From contig NZ_BAABWX010000001.1 of assembly GCF_040364665.1 (NCBI RefSeq), positions 1,860,001-1,924,000 on the forward strand: a stretch of 64,000 bases of DNA, in the 5' to 3' direction. Every line of letters starts with the position of its first letter. The first letter of the stretch is position 1. Under the pieces are notes generated by a model. That model did not search any database. It saw only the letters and a program-made list of their open reading frames with translations, and was not told the DNA's origin. Both the position numbers and the translations under genes were made by a program. This stretch comes from Cognatishimia sp. WU-CL00825 (lineage in GTDB: Bacteria; Pseudomonadota; Alphaproteobacteria; Rhodobacterales; Rhodobacteraceae). This document shows positions 1 through 6,709 of the stretch, one piece after another.

Positions 1-876
1 GCTGTCATCGACCGAAGCTTTATTGATATCCCCCTTCTTGAGGAGCCTCGGGTCGAAGGCGTAGCAACTGATCAGCACCACAAGCTAACGCGCCGTATCT
101 TTAGTCGTTCCGATTGGCTGTGCAACGGACGTTTCTATGGTGGCTGGTGGCAACAAATTAATAGCGATTGGCGGTCCAAGATTTTCATCAACGATACTCC
201 TGTGGTCGAGGTAGACTTTCGGAGCCTGCATGTTTCCTTGCTGAGCATTGAGACCGGCAACCAACTTGCTGATGATCCTTACACCCTGAACGATCACTTG
301 CTCAGGTATATGCCACTTTCTTTGCAACGTAAGTTTACCAAACGCCTAATCCTGACTGCGATTAATGCCGCCTCAAAAGACACAGCATTCAGAGGCTTCC
401 GGGACGGCTACCCAGCCGATCATGAAGGTAAGAGACTGACGAACGAGCAGCTCGAACGTCTTCTGGCTGGATTTTTGGAAAAGTCTCCCCATATGGAGGA
501 CCTTCTTTTTGCGGATCATGGCATTCGTCTGATGAACTTAGATAGTAAGATCTCAGAAAGGGTTCATCGGCACTTCACAGATCAGGGTGTACCTGTGCTA
601 TCGGTACACGATAGCTATCTCATCGATTATACTCGGGTTGGCGAGCTAAAGAGGGTAATGGCCAGCGCCTCAGAGGAGGTGGCCGGAGTTTCGTTACCCA
701 CATCGAATGTTTTTTTTGGGCTCGATGAAATAGAACCAGAGGCCGAACACCTAAGGGATTATGTTGATTGGCGTCAAACCGCTCGTTCTGAGGGTTATCT
801 GCGTCGTCTGGAAGAACACGAGCAAGCCACTGGTCAAGAAATCATACCCTATCGTGTCGCCCCTAAGCGGCCCTAA
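1..876 (+). CDS. Polymerase-palm-like protein of an accessory element (5' end cut off by window)
   Basis: The reading frame is open from base 1, so the N-terminus lies outside the window; 291 residues are visible before TAA at 874-876. I do not recognise a named family. Three blocks occur in the order expected of a PolA/T7-RNA-polymerase-type palm: VEVDFRSLH (around 205-231) resembles motif A (D-x-S-x-x-E/H); FTKRLILTAINA (around 337-372) sits where the basic motif B helix would be; VLSVHDSYLID (around 595-627) matches motif C (HDS/HDE). FYGGWWQ lies just upstream of motif A. AGA, AGG, TTA and AGT codons are more frequent than in neighbouring housekeeping genes, which suggests foreign origin. 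A GTG at 202 could serve as an internal start, but the conserved-looking upstream residues argue for a longer protein. The polymerase-like assignment is inference from motifs; a nucleotidyltransferase-unrelated hypothetical protein remains possible. Confidence 0.6.
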   Translation, partial: AVIDRSFIDIPLLEEPRVEGVATDQHHKLTRRIFSRSDWLCNGRFYGGWWQQINSDWRSKIFINDTPVVEVDFRSLHVSLLSIETGNQLADDPYTLNDHLLRYMPLSLQRKFTKRLILTAINAASKDTAFRGFRDGYPADHEGKRLTNEQLERLLAGFLEKSPHMEDLLFADHGIRLMNLDSKISERVHRHFTDQGVPVLSVHDSYLIDYTRVGELKRVMASASEEVAGVSLPTSNVFFGLDEIEPEAEHLRDYVDWRQTARSEGYLRRLEEHEQATGQEIIPYRVAPKRP

Positions 877-1208
877 ACAATTGCAAGGGAGAATTCCCTG
901 TCTGACCAGCGGTGGACGTCTATTGGGCGGGAGTTCCAGGGGTTATCAATGTCTCCCATAGGTCTCCCGTTCTTCTATTATGGGTGGGTAACAATAAGGT
1001 AATCTAGGGTCTCTCTATACTGTCTTCTATTCATTACTTATACCTATTCCCCTGGCCTAATAACCCCTCCGCCTAGAGAGCCCTCTAGCACCCGTCAGAT
1101 TACACCGGCTAACCGCTCCTCCCCTGACACCCGCACTGGGGCATAAACCGGGGCATTCCGGGGCCCGCTGTGGCCCATGGCGTCTTATTCTGCAATGTTT
1201 GTGATTAA
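877..1208. other. Gene-free junction between the accessory segment and tRNA-Gln
   Basis: No convincing ORF is seen. The stretch contains a separated inverted repeat, AGGGGTTAT (938-946) and ATAACCCCT (1060-1068), a compact hairpin CTAGAG/CTCTAG (1073-1088), and three closely spaced CGGGGC-type blocks just before the tRNA 3' end (about 1136-1175). If an element is integrated at the tRNA, this would be its terminal non-coding DNA. I found no partial second copy of the tRNA 3' end here; the other attachment site would lie left of the window. Confidence 0.5.
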
Positions 1209-1283
1209 TGGCTGGGGTGGTAGGATTCGAACCTACGGTGCACGCTACCAAAAAGCGTTGCCTTACCACTTGGCTACACCCCA
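1209..1283 (-). tRNA. tRNA-Gln (anticodon TTG)
   Basis: Read on the minus strand, the molecule starts TGGGGTG and ends CACCCCA-G-CCA, giving a perfect 7-bp acceptor stem with an encoded CCA. The T arm carries GGTTCGAATCC. The anticodon stem ACGCT/AGCGT encloses the loop TTTTGGT, which places TTG at positions 34-36, decoding CAA. The 3' end faces the accessory segment on the left, the usual geometry for a tRNA used as an integration target. Confidence 0.96.
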
Positions 1284-1294
1284 ACTGTGGGGCG

Positions 1295-1323
1295 TGAATA
1301 CGACTTGTCGTAATGCTGCGCAA
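1295..1323 (-). promoter_or_regulatory. Probable sigma-70 promoter of tRNA-Gln
   Basis: On the minus strand TTGCGC (1318-1323) and TATTCA (1295-1300) are separated by exactly 17 nt. Transcription would start a few bases before the mature tRNA 5' end at 1283. Confidence 0.5.
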
Positions 1324-1405
1324 GACCCGAAAAGCAATTTTTTTGCAGAATTTTGATTTTTTCTGAACCGCTGTTTTGCGGCGCGGAAAATCAGCCAAAA
1401 ACCCG

Positions 1406-1427
1406 AAAAAAGGGCCCAAAGGCCCTT
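1406..1427 (-). terminator. Rho-independent terminator after yqeY
   Basis: On the minus strand AAGGGCC and GGCCCTT form a 7-bp stem around a TTTG loop, followed by a T run. It lies between the yqeY stop codon and the tRNA-Gln promoter, separating the two minus-strand transcripts. Confidence 0.7.
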
Positions 1428-1497
1428 GTTGTAACCGCGGTTATGTAAGTGGAATCCAATTTCCCAACCCCCTAAGCAGTTGGAATAATAGAATAAC

Positions 1498-1956
1498 CTA
1501 GTTCAGACGGTCTTTGACCAAGGCCCCAACACGGCCAAAATCCATTTGCCCGGTGTATTTGCTCTTTAGGGCCCCCATGATTTTACCCATATCGCGAATG
1601 GACGAGGCCCCAACCTCAGAGATCGCCGCATCAATCGCTGCGGACACTTCATCATCTGTAAGCTTTTTGGGCAGAAATTCTTCGATGATCGTGATTTCGT
1701 TGGTCTCGCGCTCTGCCAGATCCAGCCGCCCGCCTTCTTCGTAAGTGCGCGCACTTTCCTGACGTTGCTTCACCATCTTTGACAGGATTTGCAAAACATC
1801 TGCTTCGCTTGCGCCATCGTCGCGCCCTTCGCCGCGCAAAGCAATGTCCATATCTTTGATCGCCGCACTGACCAATCGCAAAGTTGACAGCCGATCCGCG
1901 GCCCTGTCTTTCATCGCCTGTTTCAAGGCATCCGTGATATTTGCACGCAGAGTCAT
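1498..1956 (-). CDS. GatB/YqeY-domain protein
   Basis: A 152-residue protein of the YqeY family, whose fold matches the C-terminal tRNA-binding tail domain of GatB in the tRNA-dependent amidotransferase; the precise role of stand-alone YqeY is not settled. Family hallmarks are the N-terminal helix with STLRLVSAAIK, the central QRQES segment followed by a glycine/acidic patch, EEFLPKKL, and the C-terminal MGKIMGALK. ATG at 1956 is preferred over GTG at 1962 because the GGGA element upstream is spaced about 10 nt from the ATG but only about 4 nt from the GTG. The gene is divergent from carA, a common arrangement in alphaproteobacteria as far as I recall, and ends at a hairpin terminator. Confidence 0.88.
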   Translation of the reverse strand: MTLRANITDALKQAMKDRAADRLSTLRLVSAAIKDMDIALRGEGRDDGASEADVLQILSKMVKQRQESARTYEEGGRLDLAERETNEITIIEEFLPKKLTDDEVSAAIDAAISEVGASSIRDMGKIMGALKSKYTGQMDFGRVGALVKDRLN

Positions 1957-2078
1957 CAGCACATTTTCCCATTCTCACATAGAGGCTTGGACCATAATGA
2001 ATTACCTGTCGGTGCGCAACCGCAGAGAAAAAATGTTAAGATATTGAAAATCCTAAATTTTCGCTCAACCACATGCCC

Positions 2079-2107
2079 TTGACCTCGCGGCCCCTGGGCC
2101 TTAGTTT
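2079..2107 (+). promoter_or_regulatory. Candidate sigma-70 promoter of carA
   Basis: TTGACC (2079-2084), a 17-nt spacer and TAGTTT (2102-2107) lie about 40 nt upstream of the carA ATG. It also helps choose the carA start, since the open frame extends upstream to 2073 through this promoter. Confidence 0.5.
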
Positions 2108-2144
2108 CCCGACAATTTGTCCATCCTCCCGGAGAGTCGCTGCC

Positions 2145-3305
2145 ATGACCCAGGTGTCAAACAACACCCCCACCGCTTGCCTTGCCCTTGCTGACGGAAC
2201 GATTTTCTATGGCCGAGGTTTTGGGGCCGTCGGCGAAACAGTCGCAGAGCTTTGTTTTAACACAGCGATGACAGGCTATCAGGAAATCATGACCGATCCG
2301 TCTTATGCTGGTCAGGTGGTCACCTTTACCTTCCCCCATATCGGCAACACCGGCGTGACATCCGAAGATGATGAAACAGCCGACCCAGTGGCCGCAGGCA
2401 TGGTGGTGAAATGGGACCCAACAGAACCGTCAAACTGGCGCTCGTCTGGCGACTTGCCACAATGGTTGGCCTCGCGCAATCGCATCGCCATTGGTGGCGT
2501 AGACACCCGCCGCCTGACCCGCGCCATTCGCGCCCAAGGCTCGCCGCATGTCGCTTTGGCCCACAACCCTGAAGGCAAATTTGACATCGCCGAACTTGTG
2601 GCCAAAGCGCGGGCCTTTTCTGGCCTCGAAGGTTTGGATCTTGCCAAAGAAGTCACCTGTGCCCAAAGCTATCGCTGGAACGAAAAACGCTGGGCATGGC
2701 CGGACGGCTATAGCGTTCAAGACGACCCGAAATACAAAGTTGTTGCCATAGATTTTGGCGCAAAGCGCAACATTCTGCGCTGCCTTGCCTCGGTTGACTG
2801 CGATGTGACTGTTTTGCCAGCGTCCGCCACTGCCCAAGACATTCTTGCGCATAAGCCTGATGGGGTCTTTCTATCCAACGGTCCAGGGGACCCCGCGGCA
2901 ACCGGCACATATGCTGTGCCAATGATCCAAGACATCTTGAAAGCAGATTTGCCAGTGTTTGGCATTTGTCTTGGTCACCAAATGCTGGCATTGGCGCTTG
3001 GCGCTAAAACCATCAAGATGAACCACGGCCACCACGGGGCCAACCACCCCGTAAAAGATCATGAAACCGGCAAAGTGGAAATCACTTCGATGAACCACGG
3101 TTTTGCGGTGGATTCCCAGACCCTGCCAGAAGGTGTGGTTGAAACCCACACTTCGCTGTTTGATGGTTCTAACTGTGGCATTCGCATTGCAGATCGCCCG
3201 GTGTTTTCCGTACAGCACCACCCCGAAGCCAGCCCCGGCCCGCAAGACAGCTTTTACCTGTTTGAACGGTTTGCTGGCTATATGGCAGATCGCAAATCGG
3301 CCTAA
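2145..3305 (+). CDS. carA: Carbamoyl-phosphate synthase small subunit (glutaminase)
   Basis: A 386-residue protein that hydrolyses glutamine and channels ammonia to CarB for carbamoyl phosphate, feeding arginine and pyrimidine synthesis in the cytoplasm. The N-terminal CPSase small-chain domain shows GYQEIMTDPSYAGQ and the TFP-IGNTG motif. The C-terminal class I amidotransferase domain has FLSNGPGDP, the nucleophile motif GICLGHQ with its catalytic cysteine, and a C-terminal QHHPEASPGP carrying the catalytic histidine. The open frame extends upstream to 2073, but ATG 2145 is chosen because it begins the conserved sequence, has a GGAG element nearby and lies downstream of a plausible promoter. 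carB is not in the window, so the two subunits are unlinked here. Confidence 0.97.
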   Translation: MTQVSNNTPTACLALADGTIFYGRGFGAVGETVAELCFNTAMTGYQEIMTDPSYAGQVVTFTFPHIGNTGVTSEDDETADPVAAGMVVKWDPTEPSNWRSSGDLPQWLASRNRIAIGGVDTRRLTRAIRAQGSPHVALAHNPEGKFDIAELVAKARAFSGLEGLDLAKEVTCAQSYRWNEKRWAWPDGYSVQDDPKYKVVAIDFGAKRNILRCLASVDCDVTVLPASATAQDILAHKPDGVFLSNGPGDPAATGTYAVPMIQDILKADLPVFGICLGHQMLALALGAKTIKMNHGHHGANHPVKDHETGKVEITSMNHGFAVDSQTLPEGVVETHTSLFDGSNCGIRIADRPVFSVQHHPEASPGPQDSFYLFERFAGYMADRKSA

Positions 3306-3335
3306 AGCCCAAAACTTAACACTGTTTTAACTTTT

Positions 3336-3366
3336 GCCCCCCAGCTTCAACTGAACGCTGGGGGGC
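3336..3366 (+). terminator. GC-rich hairpin after carA that overlaps the next gene's ribosome-binding region
   Basis: GCCCCCCAGC (3336-3345) pairs perfectly with GCTGGGGGGC (3357-3366) around an 11-nt loop. There is no T run afterwards, so classical termination is uncertain. The right arm contains the only G-rich tract upstream of the glycosyltransferase ATG at 3373, so the hairpin could attenuate transcription or mask translation initiation. Confidence 0.5.
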
Positions 3367-3372
3367 AATTGC

Positions 3373-5268
3373 ATGAGCGATCCACGGATCCGCCTATTTG
3401 AACCTGTGGCCGCACAGGACCGGGACAGCCAAACCTGCATTGGCCGTTTGCTGCTGGAATCCGGGATCATCACGTCGTGGCAGCTGTTGTTTGCCATGCA
3501 ACGTGAAAAACACTGGAATGCCACGGTGACAGATATCTTATTGTCGCGCGGCTGGATTTCCGATGCACAGGCGCTTGCGGCCCGCGCCTGGTATTTTGGC
3601 GCGCAACAGGTTGATCTTGTGTCCGCCCCTCCGGACCGTCGCCTCCAAGGGCTTTTGTCCCCAGAGTTTTGCTTAAAACATGCGGTTGTACCCTGGATCA
3701 GCATGAATGGGTTGCTAATATTTGCCACCAGCCGCCCCGAAGATTTTGAGAAATTGCGACCCGAATTGCCCTCTGGGCCCTCTGGTATCATGATGGCCAT
3801 CACCAGCGAGGCGCAAATTCAGACCTATGTCAGCCAGATACATCGCCGGGTTTTGACCGATCGCACCGAAACCCGCGTGCCACTTTCCCAAAGCTGCCGT
3901 GGCTGGGGCCAATCCCCTGCCTTGCGCTATGGCTTCTGCGCTGCGATCTGCCTGATGATCCTGACCTTGATGGTGCTTGATCTTCGCATCGCCTTTCTAA
4001 CTGCAATCGGCATCGCCGTTATCACGCAACTTAGCGCTTCTTTGATGAAATTCTCCGCTCTGTTGGCCAGTCAAAAATTTCAGCATCACACCCCAAGGCC
4101 CGAAGTGCCGCCGCTTAGTCGCTTGCCGCGCATCTCTGTTTTGGTGCCGCTATTTCACGAACGCGACATCGCCCAAGCATTGGTGCGCAGACTATCGTTG
4201 CTGACATACCCCAAGGCGCTGTTGGACGTTATTCTTGTTTTGGAACAAAAGGATACGCTTACCAAGACCACGCTTTCGGTTACAAAACTACCGCGCTGGA
4301 TGCGGGTCATCGAGGTGCCCGAGGGATCAGGGCTAACGACCAAACCACGCGCACTGAATTTCGCGCTCGATTACTGTCGCGGTGACATTATTGGTATCTG
4401 GGACGCCGAAGACGCGCCTGCGCCCGACCAGCTACAAACCATCGCCGCACATTTTGCACAGGCTGATCCAGACGTCGCCTGCCTGCAAGGCGTGCTTGAT
4501 TACTACAACCCCTATACCAACTGGATGTCGCGCTGCTTTACACTGGAATATTCCATGTGGTTTCGGGTGGTTTTACGCGGCATGTCACAGTTGGGATCGG
4601 CGATACCGCTTGGTGGAACAACGCTATTTCTGCGGCGCGATGTGATCGAAGAGGTCGGGCGCTGGGACGCCCACAATGTCACCGAAGACGCAGATCTGGG
4701 CATTCGACTTAACCGCTATGGCTATCGCACCGAACTGGCATTCACGGTCACACAAGAAGAGGCCAACTGTCATCTGGGTCCTTGGATCAAGCAACGCTCG
4801 CGCTGGCTCAAGGGATATATGGTCACCTATTTGGTGCATATGCGCCGCCCCCTTCTGTTATGGCGCGAACTTGGGGCCCGTAAATTCATCGGTTTTAACC
4901 TGATTTTTGCCACCACCCTGTCCCATTTCATGCTGGCCCCCATCATCTGGAGCTTTTGGCTTTTGATGTACGGCGTTTCTGTGCCGTGGCTTGACGCGAT
5001 GCCCTTTGCCGCCCGCACCGGTACCGCAGCGCTCTTCATAGCGGTTGCTATCTTGGATATTGCTCTGGCGGTCATTTCGATGCGCGGACAAAACCGGCGT
5101 GGGCTGATGGCCTGGGCCATCACATTGCCAGTCTATTTCCCACTGGCCACCTTTGGCCTTTACAAAGGGCTATACGAGTTGGTGGTAAAGCCATTTTATT
5201 GGGACAAAACCGCCCATGGCAAAACGCCAGAGGGGCAATCTGCGCAATTCTCAGCCGTCAGCGCTTAG
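3373..5268 (+). CDS. Membrane family-2 glycosyltransferase with an N-terminal MshEN-like domain
   Basis: A 631-residue inner-membrane protein. Residues about 20-150 resemble the MshEN/type II secretion GspE N-terminal fold, with tandem LL-x-x-G-I-I and L-x-x-RGWI-s-DAQAL units, a module that binds cyclic di-GMP in some proteins. Two hydrophobic segments follow (about 179-225). A GT-A glycosyltransferase core comes next: ISVLVPLFHE, a DAED metal-binding motif near residue 343, TEDADLG, and KQRSRW (the QxxRW motif of processive synthases) near residue 472. Three further membrane helices occupy the C-terminus. This matches the plan of cellulose/exopolysaccharide-type synthases. The polymer is unknown, and control by cyclic di-GMP is inference. 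The 3' end overlaps the convergent GntR gene by 18 nt. Confidence 0.85.
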   Translation: MSDPRIRLFEPVAAQDRDSQTCIGRLLLESGIITSWQLLFAMQREKHWNATVTDILLSRGWISDAQALAARAWYFGAQQVDLVSAPPDRRLQGLLSPEFCLKHAVVPWISMNGLLIFATSRPEDFEKLRPELPSGPSGIMMAITSEAQIQTYVSQIHRRVLTDRTETRVPLSQSCRGWGQSPALRYGFCAAICLMILTLMVLDLRIAFLTAIGIAVITQLSASLMKFSALLASQKFQHHTPRPEVPPLSRLPRISVLVPLFHERDIAQALVRRLSLLTYPKALLDVILVLEQKDTLTKTTLSVTKLPRWMRVIEVPEGSGLTTKPRALNFALDYCRGDIIGIWDAEDAPAPDQLQTIAAHFAQADPDVACLQGVLDYYNPYTNWMSRCFTLEYSMWFRVVLRGMSQLGSAIPLGGTTLFLRRDVIEEVGRWDAHNVTEDADLGIRLNRYGYRTELAFTVTQEEANCHLGPWIKQRSRWLKGYMVTYLVHMRRPLLLWRELGARKFIGFNLIFATTLSHFMLAPIIWSFWLLMYGVSVPWLDAMPFAARTGTAALFIAVAILDIALAVISMRGQNRRGLMAWAITLPVYFPLATFGLYKGLYELVVKPFYWDKTAHGKTPEGQSAQFSAVSA

Positions 5269-5889
5269 CTTTAGCCTGGTCTCAAAGGCCTGAGAAATGT
5301 GTGTTTTCAATGCGTTATCAGCGCCATCTTCGTCCCGCGCGTCAATGGCACGCACAATGGCCGCATGTTCTGCCAACGCGACCTCACCCCGTCCTTCCAC
5401 CGCCAAGGACGTCGTTGCCATCAACGCCATTGACCGATGCACCAGATCCAATTGCTGCACCAAATAGCGGTTATGGGACGCCAGATGGATCATCCGGTGA
5501 AACCGCCGATTTGCGCGTGCTAGGGCATTTGGGTCGCCAATCAGACCAACGTCTGCTGTGACCATCTCGTTTAACACGCGCACTTCTTCAGGGGTTGCAT
5601 GGCGCGCGGCCAGCCGGGCTGCCAGACCCTCAAGTTCACTGCGCACCGCATACAACTCTGACATTTGATTATGGTCCAGCGACGCAACAATCAGGCTGCG
5701 CCCGTCACGGGCCAAAAGTGACTGCGTTTCGAGCCGCTGCAAAGCCTCGCGGATCGGTGTGCGCGACACGCCAAAGCGCTCTGCCAGATCGCTTTCCACC
5801 AACCGATCCCCCGGTCGATAGACCCCAACGTCAATCGCCTCAAGGATCAGAGTATAAGCATCTTTGTTCTGTGCGCGCGGTTGGCTCAT
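5251..5889 (-). CDS. GntR-family transcriptional regulator (FadR/FCD subfamily)
   Basis: A 212-residue DNA-binding regulator. The N-terminal winged helix-turn-helix shows the GntR signature: YRPGDRLVESDLAERFGVSR is followed by TPIREAL and a recognition wing ending at residue 70. The C-terminal all-helical FCD domain binds small carboxylic acids in characterised members; its metal-ligand pattern is visible as an Asp/Arg-rich ANRRFHRMIH segment and later H residues (AEHAAIV, KTHI). The effector is not evident. The start is supported by a GGAG element. The gene diverges from the HAD gene at 5989 across a short region with an inverted repeat, and it overlaps the glycosyltransferase 3' end. Confidence 0.9.
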   Translation of the reverse strand: MSQPRAQNKDAYTLILEAIDVGVYRPGDRLVESDLAERFGVSRTPIREALQRLETQSLLARDGRSLIVASLDHNQMSELYAVRSELEGLAARLAARHATPEEVRVLNEMVTADVGLIGDPNALARANRRFHRMIHLASHNRYLVQQLDLVHRSMALMATTSLAVEGRGEVALAEHAAIVRAIDARDEDGADNALKTHISQAFETRLKLSADG

Positions 5890-5915
5890 TCTGAACTCTC
5901 CTAGGGATTGGCGAC

Positions 5916-5934
5916 CAGACTATGCACCAGTCTG
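5916..5934. promoter_or_regulatory. Candidate GntR operator (inverted repeat)
   Basis: CAGACT and AGTCTG form a perfect 6-bp inverted repeat with a 7-nt spacer, 27 nt upstream of the GntR start and 21 nt upstream of the putative -35 of the divergent HAD gene. Autoregulation is inferred from position only. Confidence 0.4.
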
Positions 5935-5954
5935 CAAAACATGCAAGCCAAGCA

Positions 5955-5982
5955 TTGACTTACCCAGCATTCGGCCTAGCTT
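5955..5982 (+). promoter_or_regulatory. Candidate promoter giving a leaderless HAD-gene mRNA
   Basis: TTGACT (5955-5960), a 16-nt spacer and TAGCTT (5977-5982) end only 6 nt before the ATG at 5989. A start about 7 nt after the -10 would coincide with the A of the ATG, and no Shine-Dalgarno element is visible. Confidence 0.42.
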
Positions 5983-5988
5983 GCACCC

Positions 5989-6633
5989 ATGGTCAAATCA
6001 AGCTTCTCACATGTCACAACCTGGGTTTTTGACCTGGACAACACCCTGTACCCACCCGAGGTCAATCTGTTTGCCCAGATAGAACAACGCATGACCCAAT
6101 ATGTGATGGGGGCGCTTTCCGTGCCGCGTGACATCGCCAACAAACTGCGCACGGAATACTGGCATACCTATGGCACAACCCTTTCCGGCCTCATGCGCGA
6201 GCACGATGTTGATCCGGTGCCATACCTGCAAGATGTGCATGATATTTCGTTTGAAAACCTCACACCCGACCCGGATTTGATCGCCTATATTTCCGCCCTG
6301 CCCGGACGCAAGATCGTCTATACAAATGGCACGGCCCCCTATGCGGAAAACGTACTGGATGCCCGGGGGCTCAGCCCGCTATTTGACGCGGTTTATGGCA
6401 TTGAGCACGCGGGCTATTTGCCCAAACCTGAACGGGCCGCTTTTGATGCGATTTTCACAGCAGATGGGCTGCGGACCGAACAGGCCGCGATGTTTGAAGA
6501 TGACCACCGCAACCTGCAAGCCCCACATGACATGGGATTGCGCACAGTGCATGTGGCCCCCGCCCCTGTGACAGCGCAGCATATCCATCATCACACGGAT
6601 GATCTGACGGGCTTTTTGCGGCAACTTGTCTAA
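5989..6633 (+). CDS. HAD-superfamily pyrimidine 5'-nucleotidase
   Basis: A 214-residue cytoplasmic phosphatase of the SDT1/YjjG-like pyrimidine 5'-nucleotidase group. All four HAD motifs are visible: motif I DLDNTLY with the nucleophilic and acid/base aspartates near residue 16, motif II TNGT, motif III with the lysine in LPKPE, and motif IV FEDDHRN. A helical cap lies between motifs I and II. The expected reaction is dephosphorylation of pyrimidine nucleoside monophosphates; exact specificity cannot be read from sequence. ATG 5989 fits because the HAD core begins a few residues later and no alternative start with a ribosome site exists. The lack of such a site and the promoter position suggest leaderless translation. 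Confidence 0.88.
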   Translation: MVKSSFSHVTTWVFDLDNTLYPPEVNLFAQIEQRMTQYVMGALSVPRDIANKLRTEYWHTYGTTLSGLMREHDVDPVPYLQDVHDISFENLTPDPDLIAYISALPGRKIVYTNGTAPYAENVLDARGLSPLFDAVYGIEHAGYLPKPERAAFDAIFTADGLRTEQAAMFEDDHRNLQAPHDMGLRTVHVAPAPVTAQHIHHHTDDLTGFLRQLV

Positions 6634-6709
6634 GGCAAATCACGCGTTTGGTGCTTGGAACTTCCGGGTTCTGGGCGTATATGCTGCGTAGGAAAAAAAA
6701 GGTGCCGCA

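Noticed and set aside
1057..1419. 120-residue minus-strand open frame
   Set aside because: It spans the tRNA-Gln gene, its promoter and the yqeY terminator, so it is not a protein gene.
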